From: Palsa-504 sp963789225
Lineage (GTDB): Bacteria; Actinomycetota; Actinomycetes; Streptosporangiales; Streptosporangiaceae
DNA length: 64,000 nucleotides
Assembly: GCA_963789225.1 (NCBI GenBank)
Contig: CAWBKD010000014.1
Span: 18,735-82,734, forward strand
Direction of reading: 5' to 3'
Under the pieces are notes generated by a model. That model was not told the DNA's origin, ran no database searches, and worked only from the letters and a program-made list of their open reading frames with translations. This document shows, in pieces, positions 1-8,096 of the stretch. Each line of letters opens with the position of its first letter. Positions within the stretch are counted from its first letter, which is position 1. The translations under genes and the position numbers were made by a program.

Positions 1-157
1 CCAGACCGCCGCCAAAGTCCTCGGCAAACGACCCGGAGCCGTCCGCACCGCCGCCTACCGCGGCCTGCGCACCCTCGCCACGCACCTGCAATCCGGGCCC
101 GCCCCGCCGGCCGCTGTGACATCCATAAGGGAGTTGACGCTGAAGGACATGAGATGA
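1..157 (+). CDS. ECF sigma factor, C-terminal end only (gene enters from the left)
   Basis: The reading frame is open from base 2 to the TGA at 155-157. It encodes the end of sigma region 4 (QTAAKVLGKRPGAVRTAAYR), the helix-turn-helix that reads the -35 element, followed by a short unrelated tail. Bases 1-83 are identical to 1985-2067 in the complete ECF sigma gene downstream, so the two are close paralogues. The stop overlaps the ATG of the next gene (ATGA, 154-157), which implies translational coupling with that membrane protein, as is usual for a sigma factor and its membrane partner. The 5' part lies outside the window. Confidence 0.8.
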   Translation, partial: QTAAKVLGKRPGAVRTAAYRGLRTLATHLQSGPAPPAAVTSIRELTLKDMR

Positions 158-1347
158 ACACACGCCATCCCACCAGGATCAGCCGGAGGGCCGCCGAGCA
201 ACTGCTCGACGGCGCGGCCGGGCTAGGCCCCGAGAGTCGCCAGGACCCCCGGAGCCAGGACCCGCTCGCCTGCGTTCTCGCCGCCGCGGCGGCGCCGGGA
301 CGCGAGCACGAGCTGGCCGGTGAGGACATGGCGGTGGCCGCGTTCGAGGCGAGTCATCTCGTTCCTGTCGCCACTTCCCAAAGAGGACAAATGCTTAAGT
401 CCCCGATTTCACGCATTCTTACCGCCAAGATTCTCGCCGCGTCGCTGGCCGTTTTCGCCACTGGGGGGGTCGCGCTCGCCGCGACCACCGGTACCTTCTC
501 GGGCTCAGGATCGGTCCAGGGGGGTGCGTCGGTGAGCGCTTCCGCTCCGGCGGTGACCAACACGGGCGACCCGTTCGCACAGACCCCGACCGCAGCGCCC
601 GCCGTCTCGGTGTCCGACTCGGCCTCCGCGTCCGCCTCGGCTTCGGCTTCGGCGTCCGCCTCCGACTCTGCTTCCGCCGCCGCTAACCTGCCGCAGACCG
701 CCACGGGGCTGTGCCAGGCCCTGGTGTCCGCGGTCATGTCGGCCGCCAACGGCGCCAGCGTCCAGGCCAGCGGAAGCGCCTCGGCCGACGCGTCGCCCAG
801 CGCTACCAGCAGCCCGGCGCTCAGCGTGGCCGTCGAGGAGCAGGCGCTGTCGAGCGGCCTTGTGCTGCAGGTCCTGAACGGCTCGGAGTTCGCGTCCCTG
901 ACCAACACCGCGCAGTCCAGTGCGGCCGTCCCTGACTACTGCGCGCTCCTGCTCAACCTGCCGCAACTCCCGCAGCCCAGCGAGCTGTCCAACCTGCCGG
1001 CGTCGGTCCTGTCGGCGGTCCCCACCTCGGAGCTGTCCCAGGTGCTCCCCACGCTGCCGAGCTCGACCCTGTCCTCGGTGCTGACCGAGCTGCCGACCTC
1101 GACCGTCTCCTCGCTACTGACCAGCCTGTCCAGCTCGACCCTGGGCCAGGTCCTGTCTGAGCTGTCCCCCTCGGCCCTGTCCCAGGTCCTGACCGAGCTG
1201 CCGAAGTCGACGGTTTCCCAGCTCCTGAACGAGCTGCCGTCCTCGCTGGTCTCCCAGCTCCTGAACCAGCTGCCCAGCTCCGTCCTGTCCGGGATCCTGT
1301 CCGGCCTGTCGTCCTCGCTGGTGGGGCAGCTGAACCTGACCCTCTAG
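154..1347 (+). CDS. Sigma-coupled membrane-anchored protein with Ser/Ala linker and C-terminal 12-residue repeats
   Basis: 397 residues. The first ~85 residues are a charged cytoplasmic segment of the kind found in products coupled to ECF sigma genes. One hydrophobic segment follows at about residues 88-110, then a low-complexity Ser/Ala/Asp linker. The last ~150 residues contain roughly nine tandem 12-residue units of the pattern LPxSxLSxLLxx (for example LPKSTVSQLLNE and LPSSLVSQLLNQ). The ATGA overlap with the preceding sigma gene suggests an anti-sigma or co-sensor role, but no zinc-binding HxxxCxxC motif was seen, so this is not a classical ZAS protein. The repeat region would lie outside the membrane and could be a cell-wall or self-association module. 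Function is inferred from context only. Confidence 0.6.
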   Translation: MNTRHPTRISRRAAEQLLDGAAGLGPESRQDPRSQDPLACVLAAAAAPGREHELAGEDMAVAAFEASHLVPVATSQRGQMLKSPISRILTAKILAASLAVFATGGVALAATTGTFSGSGSVQGGASVSASAPAVTNTGDPFAQTPTAAPAVSVSDSASASASASASASASDSASAAANLPQTATGLCQALVSAVMSAANGASVQASGSASADASPSATSSPALSVAVEEQALSSGLVLQVLNGSEFASLTNTAQSSAAVPDYCALLLNLPQLPQPSELSNLPASVLSAVPTSELSQVLPTLPSSTLSSVLTELPTSTVSSLLTSLSSSTLGQVLSELSPSALSQVLTELPKSTVSQLLNELPSSLVSQLLNQLPSSVLSGILSGLSSSLVGQLNLTL

Positions 1348-1366
1348 GGCCTGCCCGGGCCGACTT

Positions 1367-1409
1367 CCGGAGGCGGGACGATGACGCAGGGGCATCGTCC
1401 CGCCTCCGG
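1367..1409 (+). terminator. Strong hairpin terminator after the sigma-coupled membrane gene
   Basis: A 17-base perfect stem (1367-1383 pairs with 1393-1409) closes a 9-base loop, 20 bases after the stop codon at 1347. There is no T-tract, which is common for hairpin terminators in high-GC actinobacteria. Confidence 0.8.
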
Positions 1410-1484
1410 CCTATGTGTGACAAAGGGGGCCACTGCGGCGCTGAGCAAGACATGACGACAAGCCGGGCCTCGGGGCGGTAGGCG

Positions 1485-2135
1485 GTGGGCGGGTCGGTAG
1501 ACGCGGCGCCCGGCGTGTCGGCGCGGCCGGGGGGTGCGGACCTGGCCGGGGCGGTCGGCAGGGCGCAACACGGCGACCCGGAGGCGTTCCGCGCCCTGTA
1601 CCGCGACACCCAGCCCCGCCTGCTGCGCTACCTGCACACCCTGGTCGGCGACGACGCCGAGGACATCGCCTCAGAAACCTGGCTCCAGGTCACCCGCGAC
1701 CTGGCCGGCTTCTCCGGAGACTACGACGGCTTCCGCGGCTGGGTCGCCACCATCGCCCGCCACCGCGCCCTGGACCACCTGCGCTACCACGCCCGCCGCC
1801 CCCCGGCCCTGCCCGTCCCCGCCGAAGACCTGGCTGCGTACCCGTCCGGCCGCCCCGGCGCCGACGACACCGCCGACGGCGCCCTCGAGGCCCTGTCCAC
1901 CGGCGCCGCCCTGGCCCTGATCGCCACCTTGCCCCCCGACCAGGCCGAAGCCGTCCTGCTCCGCGCCGTCCTCGGCCTAGACGCCCAGACCGCCGCCAAA
2001 GTCCTCGGCAAACGACCCGGAGCCGTCCGCACCGCCGCCTACCGCGGCCTGCGCACCCTCGCCACGCGCATCGGAACCGAGCCGGTCACAGGTGATACGC
2101 GTACTCGCGGCATCCGCCCGCCGGCCAGGACCTGA
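1485..2135 (+). CDS. ECF-type RNA polymerase sigma factor
   Basis: 216 residues from a GTG start. Sigma region 2 lies at about residues 35-100 (RLLRYLHTLVGDDAEDIASE, then GFRGWVATIARHRALDHLR). Region 4 lies at about 140-195 and is rich in the LPPDQAEAVLLRAVLGLD type of sequence typical of ECF factors. No SnoaL-like extension is present. The region 4 coding DNA contains an 83-base stretch identical to the partial sigma gene at the left edge, pointing to tandem duplication or gene conversion. Unlike that paralogue, this gene has no coupled membrane gene after it; a MarR relic follows instead. The start is uncertain because several GTG codons lie nearby. Confidence 0.85.
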   Translation: MGGSVDAAPGVSARPGGADLAGAVGRAQHGDPEAFRALYRDTQPRLLRYLHTLVGDDAEDIASETWLQVTRDLAGFSGDYDGFRGWVATIARHRALDHLRYHARRPPALPVPAEDLAAYPSGRPGADDTADGALEALSTGAALALIATLPPDQAEAVLLRAVLGLDAQTAAKVLGKRPGAVRTAAYRGLRTLATRIGTEPVTGDTRTRGIRPPART

Positions 2136-2173
2136 GGCCCGGAACACCGGCCGCGGGCTCGTACCATCGTCCC

Positions 2174-2302
2174 ATGCCACGCCGCCTCGCCGTCGGAAAC
2201 GCCCAGGACCTGGTCCAGGCCGAGCGTGATATCCGCGACCGGATCGGCAGGCAGCACCTCGACTTCGCCGCGATGGCCGCGGTGTCGAACATCTACCGGG
2301 CT
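2174..2302 (+). pseudogene. MarR-family regulator, N-terminal fragment
   Basis: About 43 residues match the N-terminal part of actinobacterial MarR regulators (DFAAMAAVSNIYRA is the typical helix 1-2 sequence). Similarity stops abruptly after NIYRA, just before the convergent monooxygenase gene, and the rest of the frame is unrelated. The DNA-binding winged helix is missing, so this is a truncated relic whose deletion end is near 2303. Confidence 0.65.
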
Positions 2303-2318
2303 GTCCGAGAGCGCCGCT

Positions 2319-2651
2319 TCAGTCGGAGTCCGGGACGGCCATCTCGCCGAGCAGGGACCAGTCGTCCTGCGGGATCGTGAAGTTGACGATCCGGGGGGTG
2401 CGCGCCAGGTGCGGCGGCAGCGTCTGCTGCGCCTGCTTGAAGTGGTCGGACTGTACGTGCGCCGCCCCGGCTTCACCGTCACGGAACGCCTCGACCAGGA
2501 CGTACTCCTCCGGGTCATCGACGCTGCGGGACCAGTCGAACCACAGGCAGCCCGGCTCGCTCCGGGTGGCCTGCGTGAACTCGGCGGCGATCTGTGGCCA
2601 CCGGTCGGCGTCCTCCGGGCGGATCTGGAACTTGGCCGTGATGAAGATCAT
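2319..2651 (-). CDS. Antibiotic biosynthesis monooxygenase (ABM) domain protein
   Basis: 110 residues, the usual size of the single-domain dimeric alpha/beta-barrel ABM (YgiN-like) family. It begins MIFITAKFQIRPEDADRWPQ and has the characteristic EPGCLWFDWSRSVDDPEEYV segment, followed by FRDGEAGAAHVQSDHFKQA. Members are cofactor-free quinol/anthrone oxygenases or small detoxifying enzymes. The substrate here is unknown. The gene is convergent with the MarR relic and divergent from the broken methyltransferase. Confidence 0.8.
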   Translation of the reverse strand: MIFITAKFQIRPEDADRWPQIAAEFTQATRSEPGCLWFDWSRSVDDPEEYVLVEAFRDGEAGAAHVQSDHFKQAQQTLPPHLARTPRIVNFTIPQDDWSLLGEMAVPDSD

Positions 2652-2701
2652 CGGTGCTCCTTCGCTATGGCTACGCTGTTACGCGACCAGGAGGTGTGGG
2701 G

Positions 2702-3508
2702 ATGACGGGATCGCGTGGCAATCGCGGCTTTGATCCTACGGTGGCGCACCCGGCCCGGGTCTACGACTACTGGCTGGGCGGCAAGGACAACTTCGAGGCC
2801 GACCGGATCGCCGGCGAGGCGACCATCGCCGCCTACCCCGCGATCCGCGCCTCCGCGCGGGCCAACCGGGCCTTCCTGGCCCGCAGCGTCCGTTACCTGG
2901 CCGGCGAGCAGGGCATCCGCCAGTTCCTCGACATCGGCACCGGCCTGCCGACGGCCAGCAACACCCACGAGGTGGCCCAGTCCGTCGCGGCGTACAGCCG
3001 GATCGTCTACGTCGACAACGACCCGCTGGTGCTGTCGCACGCCCGCGCGCTGCTGACCAGCAGCCCGGAGGGCGTCACCGCGTACCTGGACGCCGACCTG
3101 CGGGACACCGGCGACATCCTGGCGCAGGCGGCCGACACGCTCGACTTCACCCAGCCGGTCGCGATCATGCTCCTGGCCATCCTGCACTACATCCCGGACT
3201 TCGGCGGAGGCGCAGCAGGCCGTGGCCCGGCTGATCAGCGCCGTGCCTTCCGGGCAGCTACCTGACCATCTCGCACGCGGCGAGCGACATCTACCCCGAG
3301 CAGATGGCCGAGATGCAGAAGGCGCCTGAACGAGCACCTGGCCGAGGGCAACCACGTCGGGCGCCCCCGCGACGTGGTGGCGCGGTTCTTCGACGGCCTG
3401 GAACTGGTGGACCCCGGCGTGGTGCGGGTCACGAAGTGGCGGCCTGCCTCGCGCATCGAGGCCGAGGGACCGACGTCGCTGTGGGGCGGCGTGGCCCGCA
3501 AGCCGTGA
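2702..3508 (+). pseudogene. SAV2177-family SAM-dependent methyltransferase, frameshifted
   Basis: From ATG 2702 the frame gives a typical N-terminus (RVYDYWLGGKDNFEADR) and the SAM-binding loop FLDIGTGLPT. The reading then shifts by +1 near 3200-3204, +1 near 3253 and +1 near 3322. Together these return to the original frame and continue to the TGA at 3506-3508 (SLWGGVARKP at the end). Read across the shifts, all family segments are present (YLTISHAASD, RDVVARFFDGLELVDPGVV), so the gene was full length. Three separate indels within 120 bases suggest real decay; clustered sequencing error is the alternative. Confidence 0.75.
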
Positions 3509-3568
3509 CCACGCCGCAGACGCCAGAGAGCACCGAGGCGATGGCCGCGCTTTACGACCGGCCAGGGA

Positions 3569-4246
3569 TCAGCGGCTGAGGCGCCCGGAGAAGCGCACCG
3601 CGGCGGCGACCAGGACGCCGGCTCGGTCCCGCGCGGCCTGCTCCTCGCGGATGGTGTCGGTCAAGAACTGATCGGGGTCGATCCCGAGGGTGGCGGCGTC
3701 GTTGTCCGTGTGCGCGTCCAGCCAGCGCTTGAGCTGGGGTCCGTCGACCTCGGGGTGGAACTGGACCGCGAGGTGCCGGCCGATGCGGAACGCCTGCACG
3801 GCCACGTCGTTGCGGGCCAGCACGGCCGCGGCGGCCGGCGGCAGGCAGCGGTCGTTGTGGAACTCCAGCCAGGGACCGGACGGGATCACGTCGTGATCGG
3901 ATGCGTCGACGACGGTCCAGCCGATCTCCCTGCGTTCCATGGCCTCGACCCGGCCGCCGAACGCGGCGCACAGCGCCTGGGCGCCGAAGCAGATCCCGAA
4001 CACGGGCACGCCCGCCTGGTCGGCCGCACGGAGCCAGGCGAGCTCCTCGGCGATCCAGGGATCGGGATCATTGACCGAGTTAACCGCGCCGAGCACCACG
4101 ATGTGATCCGCGCTGCTAGGGGCCGGCAGCGGGCCGTCGTCGGGAAACAGGTAGACGGACAGTTCGGCGCCGCGCGCCTCGAACGCCTCGGCGATGAAAC
4201 CGGCCGAGTCGATGTCGTGGTGCCGAACGACGATCACTCGCTCCAT
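3569..4246 (-). CDS. Class I glutamine amidotransferase (GMP synthase-like)
   Basis: 225 residues. The nucleophile elbow GICFGAQAL (Cys at about 95) and the QFHPEV His/Glu pair (about 172-175) complete the Cys-His-Glu triad of class I amidotransferases. Stand-alone proteins of this kind hydrolyse glutamine or act on gamma-glutamyl compounds. The N-terminus (VIVVRHHDIDSAGFIAEAF) resembles the YfeJ/GMP synthase-like group. It may be co-transcribed with the small gene upstream at 4270-4548, since the two are 23 bases apart on the same strand. Confidence 0.85.
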   Translation of the reverse strand: MERVIVVRHHDIDSAGFIAEAFEARGAELSVYLFPDDGPLPAPSSADHIVVLGAVNSVNDPDPWIAEELAWLRAADQAGVPVFGICFGAQALCAAFGGRVEAMERREIGWTVVDASDHDVIPSGPWLEFHNDRCLPPAAAAVLARNDVAVQAFRIGRHLAVQFHPEVDGPQLKRWLDAHTDNDAATLGIDPDQFLTDTIREEQAARDRAGVLVAAAVRFSGRLSR

Positions 4247-4269
4247 GGGGGCCTCCCGCCGCGTGCGGA

Positions 4270-4548
4270 CTAGGCCGGGTCGTAACCCGCCCGGCTCAGC
4301 ATCCGGCGCAGGTCGAGCACCATCTGCTCGTCGATGTCCTTGGTGACCGGGGGTTCGAGGATTTCGCGCTCCGACCCGACCTGGACGGTCACCTTGCCGT
4401 CGTGGTTAACGTCGACCGTGCCGATCGCCTCCAGCAGCGAGGCCACCGCGTGCCACTCGATGTTGTGGCTCACCGGGTGCTGGAAGATTTGCCGCAGCGT
4501 GTTCCGGTGGTGGTTGTCAAGGTGCGGCGTCGCTGGCGAGGATGTCAT
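4270..4548 (-). CDS. Conserved small protein, possibly HicA-like fold
   Basis: 92 residues. The N-terminal half (NTLRQIFQHPVSHNIEWHAV) resembles small actinobacterial proteins with a HicA/dsRBD-like fold. The C-terminal part is acidic and ends DLRRMLSRAGYDPA. No HicB partner was seen. Function unknown; the HicA link is a weak structural guess. Confidence 0.55.
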   Translation of the reverse strand: MTSSPATPHLDNHHRNTLRQIFQHPVSHNIEWHAVASLLEAIGTVDVNHDGKVTVQVGSEREILEPPVTKDIDEQMVLDLRRMLSRAGYDPA

Positions 4549-4612
4549 CGGTGCTCCCTTCTGGGCCCGACCCTATGCCCGGGGCCGGACGGGGACGCGG
4601 AAGGGGGTCGCA

Positions 4613-5407
4613 TTGCCTGGTCACGTCCTGGTCATCGGGGTCGACGGTGTCCGGTTCGACCTGCTGGGCGAGGAGACGACGCCGTTCCTGTGGGGCCTCG
4701 GGCGAGCCGGGTTCCTGGTGCCGGTCGTCATCGACGAGAGCACGCCAACCTGGTCCGGCCCGTGCTGGGCGACGATCGCCACGGGAACGGGGGTAGCCGA
4801 GCACGGCATCACCGCCAATGACCTGACCGGGCACCGGCTGGCCGAACACCCGGACTTCGTGACCGTGGCCACCCGGGCCGGGCTGCCCACGCTGCTGGTC
4901 GTCAGCGGGTGGCCGCCGCTGGCGCTGGAAGAGGACGGCGGGCCGTTGTTCGCCGAGGCGACCCGGCGGGAGTTCGTCGCCGTGACCGAGGTCAGCCTGG
5001 AGGCCTGGGACGCCGCCGACGAGGCCGCCACCGAGCTCACCGCGGGGATCCTGGGCGGCGACGCCCCCCGCCTGTCGTTCGTCTACCTGGGCGCCGTCGA
5101 CATCTACGGGCACGTGACCGGCTCCGGCCGGCGGTACCGCGCCCAGGCGCTGGCCGCCGACACCAGGGTGGGCCGGCTGCTCGCGGCGGTGCGGGCCCGG
5201 CCGGATTACGACCGGGAGGCCTGGACGATCGTCGCGGTCACCGACCACGGCCACCTGGACCGGGGCGGCCACGGCGGCCGCGAACCCGAGGTCGCCACGG
5301 CCTGGGTCGCCGCCGCCGGGCCGGGCCTTCGCCCAGGTGACGCGCCGCCGGTCACCAGCCAGGTCGACATCGCGCCGCTCGTCCTCGCGGCCCTCGGTGA
5401 CCTGTGA
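4613..5407 (+). CDS. Alkaline-phosphatase-superfamily type I phosphodiesterase / nucleotide pyrophosphatase
   Basis: About 264 residues from TTG 4613, which sits behind a GGAAGGGGG ribosome site; longer in-frame starts would overlap the divergent gene. The motif GHVLVIGVDGVRFD supplies the metal-binding Asp. TPTWSGPCWATIATG supplies the Thr/Ser nucleophile segment, and DIYGHVTGSG with TDHGHLDRGGHGG supplies the second metal-site His/Asp residues. This matches the ENPP/nucleotide pyrophosphatase group. No signal peptide, so probably cytoplasmic. Shorter than many family members (about 300-400 residues). Confidence 0.75.
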   Translation: MPGHVLVIGVDGVRFDLLGEETTPFLWGLGRAGFLVPVVIDESTPTWSGPCWATIATGTGVAEHGITANDLTGHRLAEHPDFVTVATRAGLPTLLVVSGWPPLALEEDGGPLFAEATRREFVAVTEVSLEAWDAADEAATELTAGILGGDAPRLSFVYLGAVDIYGHVTGSGRRYRAQALAADTRVGRLLAAVRARPDYDREAWTIVAVTDHGHLDRGGHGGREPEVATAWVAAAGPGLRPGDAPPVTSQVDIAPLVLAALGDL

Positions 5408-5501
5408 ACGCCTCTCGCGGAGAGCGGAGGCCCGGCGTGGCGCGGGGGAGGCACCACCGCTCGTTCGGCGTAAAAGAAAGGTCATCAGCCGGTGACGGGC
5501 A

Positions 5502-6269
5502 TCAGGGCAGGGTCAGGACCTGCGGGCCGTCCGGGGTTATGGCGACGGTGTGCTCGGCGTGGGCGGCGCGGCTGCCGTCGGCGCTGCGGATGGTCCACCC
5601 GTCGTCGTCGATCCGGTACTTGTCCTGGCCGCCGGCCAGGAACCACGGCTCGATCGCGATGACCAGCCCGGGGACGAGCTTGCGACCGCGGCCGGCCGGT
5701 CCCTCGTTGGCCACGTGCGGGTCCTCGTGCATGGCCCGGCCGACGCCGTGGCCGCCGAAGTCGGTGCAGATCCCGTAGCCCGCCGCGCGCCCGGCCGCGC
5801 CGATCACGGCCGAGATGTCCCCGACGCGCCCGCCTGGCACCGCTACGGCGATGCCGGCGCGCAGGGCGAGTTCGGTGGTCCTGATCAGGCGCGCGTCCGC
5901 CGGCTGCGCCGGCCCGATCGTGAAGGAGATCGCGGCGTCGGCCGCCCACCCGTCCAGCACCGCCCCGCAGTCCACGCTGAGCAGGTCGCCGTCCGCCAGC
6001 CGGTACCGGCTGGGGATGCCGTGCAGCGCGGCATCGTTGACGGACGTGCAGATGGCCGCGGGGAACGGGACCGGGGCGAACGACGGGCGATAGCCGAGGA
6101 ACGGAGAGGTAGCGGCCGCCTCCGAGAGCACGGCGCGGGCCGCCTCGTCCAGTTCGGTCAGCCGGATCCCGGCCTTCGCCTCGGCGCGGACGGTGGCCAG
6201 GATTCGCGCGACGACCTGCCCCGCGGCGCGCATGGCCTGGATCTCGGCGGGCGTCTTGAGCTCGACCAC
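5502..6269 (-). CDS. map: Methionine aminopeptidase, type I
   Basis: 255 residues, the normal length for bacterial type Ia/c enzymes. It removes the initiator methionine from new proteins. Metal ligands are visible in order: Asp in LLSVDCGAVLDG, Asp in GWAADAAISF, His in FGGHGVGRAMHEDPHV, Glu in VIAIEPWF, and the final Glu in AEHTVAI. It is probably a second, accessory copy. It is transcribed divergently from a small XRE regulator, and a palindrome lies in the 52-base gap. Confidence 0.9.
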   Translation of the reverse strand: MVELKTPAEIQAMRAAGQVVARILATVRAEAKAGIRLTELDEAARAVLSEAAATSPFLGYRPSFAPVPFPAAICTSVNDAALHGIPSRYRLADGDLLSVDCGAVLDGWAADAAISFTIGPAQPADARLIRTTELALRAGIAVAVPGGRVGDISAVIGAAGRAAGYGICTDFGGHGVGRAMHEDPHVANEGPAGRGRKLVPGLVIAIEPWFLAGGQDKYRIDDDGWTIRSADGSRAAHAEHTVAITPDGPQVLTLP

Positions 6270-6290
6270 GTGGCTCGCACCTCCTTTTGC

Positions 6291-6304
6291 GGTATAACTA
6301 TACC
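6291..6304. promoter_or_regulatory. Palindrome between map and the XRE regulator
   Basis: GGTATA-AC-TATACC, a perfect 6-base inverted repeat with a 2-base spacer, followed by two further CGGTAT copies at 6304-6309 and 6318-6323, the last overlapping the XRE start codon. This is a plausible autoregulatory operator for the XRE protein acting on both divergent genes. Confidence 0.55.
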
Positions 6305-6321
6305 GGTATTACTATCACGGT

Positions 6322-6594
6322 ATGGTCCGACCGCCACTGAGTCATGACGAGCACGCCCGCGGCGAGCGGCTGGGCCTGCTGCTCCGGGAGGCGCGCGGAC
6401 CGCGGAGCATGGCCGAGATCGCCGCCCGGTCCGGCGTTCCCGCGGAGACACTGCGCAAGATCGAGACCGGACGGATCGCCACGCCCGCCTTCTTCACCGT
6501 CGCCGCCCTCGCTTCGGCCCTCGGCCTGTCGCTGGAAGAGATCGTCCAGGGCTGCGCGGACCCGGGCGAGGCCCTCGACGCCCGCGCCGGGTAG
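6322..6594 (+). CDS. Small XRE-family DNA-binding regulator
   Basis: 90 residues and essentially one helix-turn-helix domain at about residues 15-75 (SMAEIAARSGVPAETLRKIE is the classic HTH, followed by LASALGLSLEEIV). No sensor domain. It lies divergent from map and very close to the promoter repeats, so it probably represses the shared intergenic region. The very short leader suggests a leaderless mRNA. Confidence 0.8.
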   Translation: MVRPPLSHDEHARGERLGLLLREARGPRSMAEIAARSGVPAETLRKIETGRIATPAFFTVAALASALGLSLEEIVQGCADPGEALDARAG

Positions 6595-6671
6595 CCGCCG
6601 CGAACGTTGCGTCAAATGAGGCAGCCGGGCTGTCTCGCGCCGCGCAGCACGCTGACCTGGCAGTTGCTTGT

Positions 6672-6689
6672 CTTAACCCGAGGGTTAAG
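6672..6689. promoter_or_regulatory. 18-base palindrome upstream of the membrane protein gene
   Basis: CTTAACCC-GA-GGGTTAAG, a perfect 8-base inverted repeat with a 2-base spacer, centred 29 bases before the ATG at 6709. It looks like an operator or a promoter element with dyad symmetry. Confidence 0.5.
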
Positions 6690-6708
6690 CACGAGCAGGA
6701 GGCGTGAG

Positions 6709-7302
6709 ATGGCCGCACAGAGGACCCCGCGTACGACCTGGCCGGCGGGACCAATCCAGGGGTACTACCAGGACGACTATGCCGTCCAGGATCGGACCGT
6801 ACCGGACCGGGCGCGGTCCGAGCAGGGAGATGCCCTGGGGGTCATCACCGAACTGGCGGCCCTGCTGCGCGACACGCGCGTCAACCTGTCCATCAGCGCG
6901 GGGACGCTGGCGGCGATCACCATCGGCCTGGCGCTTGAGGCGGCATTCTCGGCCCGGGCGCGGCAGCCAGGCGCGATCGGCCTCGTCAACGCCGCCCTGC
7001 TGTGCGGCTTGGTCGTTTGCTGGCTGCGGGCGGTGCTCCTGCTCGGCACGGCGGGCAGGCCGGTGGTCAACGCCCTGAGCGAGCTGCGCTGGAGCACCGG
7101 AGCTCCGGTCGACCCCCGGCCCAGGTGGCTGATCCTGCCCCCGGTCGGGTCCAATCCCGAGGAATGGAACTGGACCCGGGCGCACCACCTGGTGGGTGCG
7201 GCACGCCTGTCGCGGTACCGCCTCCAGCGTGCCGATACCTGGACCTACATCACCGCCGCCGGCTTCCTGGTATGGACCGCATTCCTCCTCCTCGGCGCGT
7301 GA
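6709..7302 (+). CDS. Predicted membrane protein of unknown function
   Basis: About 197 residues from ATG 6709, preceded by AGCAGGAGGCG. There are hydrophobic segments at about residues 62-82, 92-115 and 175-195. A conserved-looking cytoplasmic loop between the second and third contains PRPRWLILPPVGSNPEEWNW. No recognised family. The palindrome upstream suggests specific regulation. Confidence 0.65.
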   Translation: MAAQRTPRTTWPAGPIQGYYQDDYAVQDRTVPDRARSEQGDALGVITELAALLRDTRVNLSISAGTLAAITIGLALEAAFSARARQPGAIGLVNAALLCGLVVCWLRAVLLLGTAGRPVVNALSELRWSTGAPVDPRPRWLILPPVGSNPEEWNWTRAHHLVGAARLSRYRLQRADTWTYITAAGFLVWTAFLLLGA

Positions 7303-7324
7303 GGGGAGCCGAGGAGGGCCAGGA

Positions 7325-7356
7325 AGCAGGGCTAAGCAGGGCTAGAAGCAGGGCTA
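7325..7356 (+). repeat. Three tandem copies of AGCAGGGCTA
   Basis: Copies lie at 7325-7334, 7335-7344 and 7347-7356, in the 104-base gap between the membrane gene and the Crp/Fnr gene. They may be slippage repeats or iterated regulator sites. Confidence 0.6.
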
Positions 7357-7406
7357 GTTGTCAACGCGCCCCGGGATGGCTCATCGTTGATCCTGGGTGA
7401 CGCGCC

Positions 7407-8096
7407 ATGCAGGGGATCGGATCTGGCCAGGGGTTCTGGCATCTGCTTACTCCCGACCACCATCGGGACCTGTCGGCTCTCGGCTCGACCAAGAAGTACC
7501 AGCCTGGTGCGACCATATGCGTCCAGGGGGATCCTGCCACGCATGTGTTCGTGCTGGTGAACGGCTGGGTGAAGGTCCTTTCCGTGACCGATGAAGGCCA
7601 CGAGACGGTCCTCGCGCTGCGCGGCGACGGCGAGGTCGTCGGAGAATCCTCGGGCGAGACCACCGGGCACCGCAACGCGACGATCAAAGCCATCACCGAG
7701 GTGGACGCGCTGCTCATCGGCTTTGACGCGTTCACCAAATTCCTCGATACCGAACGTGCGGCCGATCGGGCCTTCCGGCGCATGATGACCCGGCGCTGGA
7801 ACGAGACCGACATGCTGCTGCGCCTGCGGGCGGTAACCTCTGGCCCGCAACGACTCGCCCGGCTCCTGGTCGAACTCGCCGGGCGGTACGGCAACGGGGA
7901 AGACGGCGCCATTGAGATCGCGCTGCCGCTGTCCCAGGAAGAGCTGGCCAGCCTGGCCGGCACCTCACGCGCGACCGTGACCCGGGCGCTCAGCGAATGG
8001 CGCCAGCGCGGCCTCGTCCGTAGCAGCCAGCGCCAGCGCCACATCATCATCACTAGCGTGGCCGGGCTGAAGCAGCTCGCGGGCCCGGCACTATGA
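7407..8096 (+). CDS. Crp/Fnr-family transcriptional regulator
   Basis: 229 residues. A cyclic-nucleotide-binding-type beta barrel fills about residues 10-125 (YQPGATICVQGDPATHVFVL, then GEVVGESSGE in place of the phosphate-binding cassette). A Crp-type winged HTH lies at about 160-225 (LSQEELASLAGTSRATVTRA). No Fnr-type N-terminal cysteine cluster, so it is not an Fe-S oxygen sensor; the ligand is unknown. It is convergent with the isomerase gene; the two stop codons are adjacent. Confidence 0.88.
   Translation: MQGIGSGQGFWHLLTPDHHRDLSALGSTKKYQPGATICVQGDPATHVFVLVNGWVKVLSVTDEGHETVLALRGDGEVVGESSGETTGHRNATIKAITEVDALLIGFDAFTKFLDTERAADRAFRRMMTRRWNETDMLLRLRAVTSGPQRLARLLVELAGRYGNGEDGAIEIALPLSQEELASLAGTSRATVTRALSEWRQRGLVRSSQRQRHIIITSVAGLKQLAGPAL

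Noticed and set aside
3304..3579. Separate 91-codon gene after the methyltransferase
   Set aside because: Its first codons are the shifted frame of the methyltransferase and the rest is unrelated, so it is part of the pseudogene.
7325..7356. CRISPR-like repeat array
   Set aside because: Units are 10 bases and nearly contiguous, with no spacers and no cas genes.
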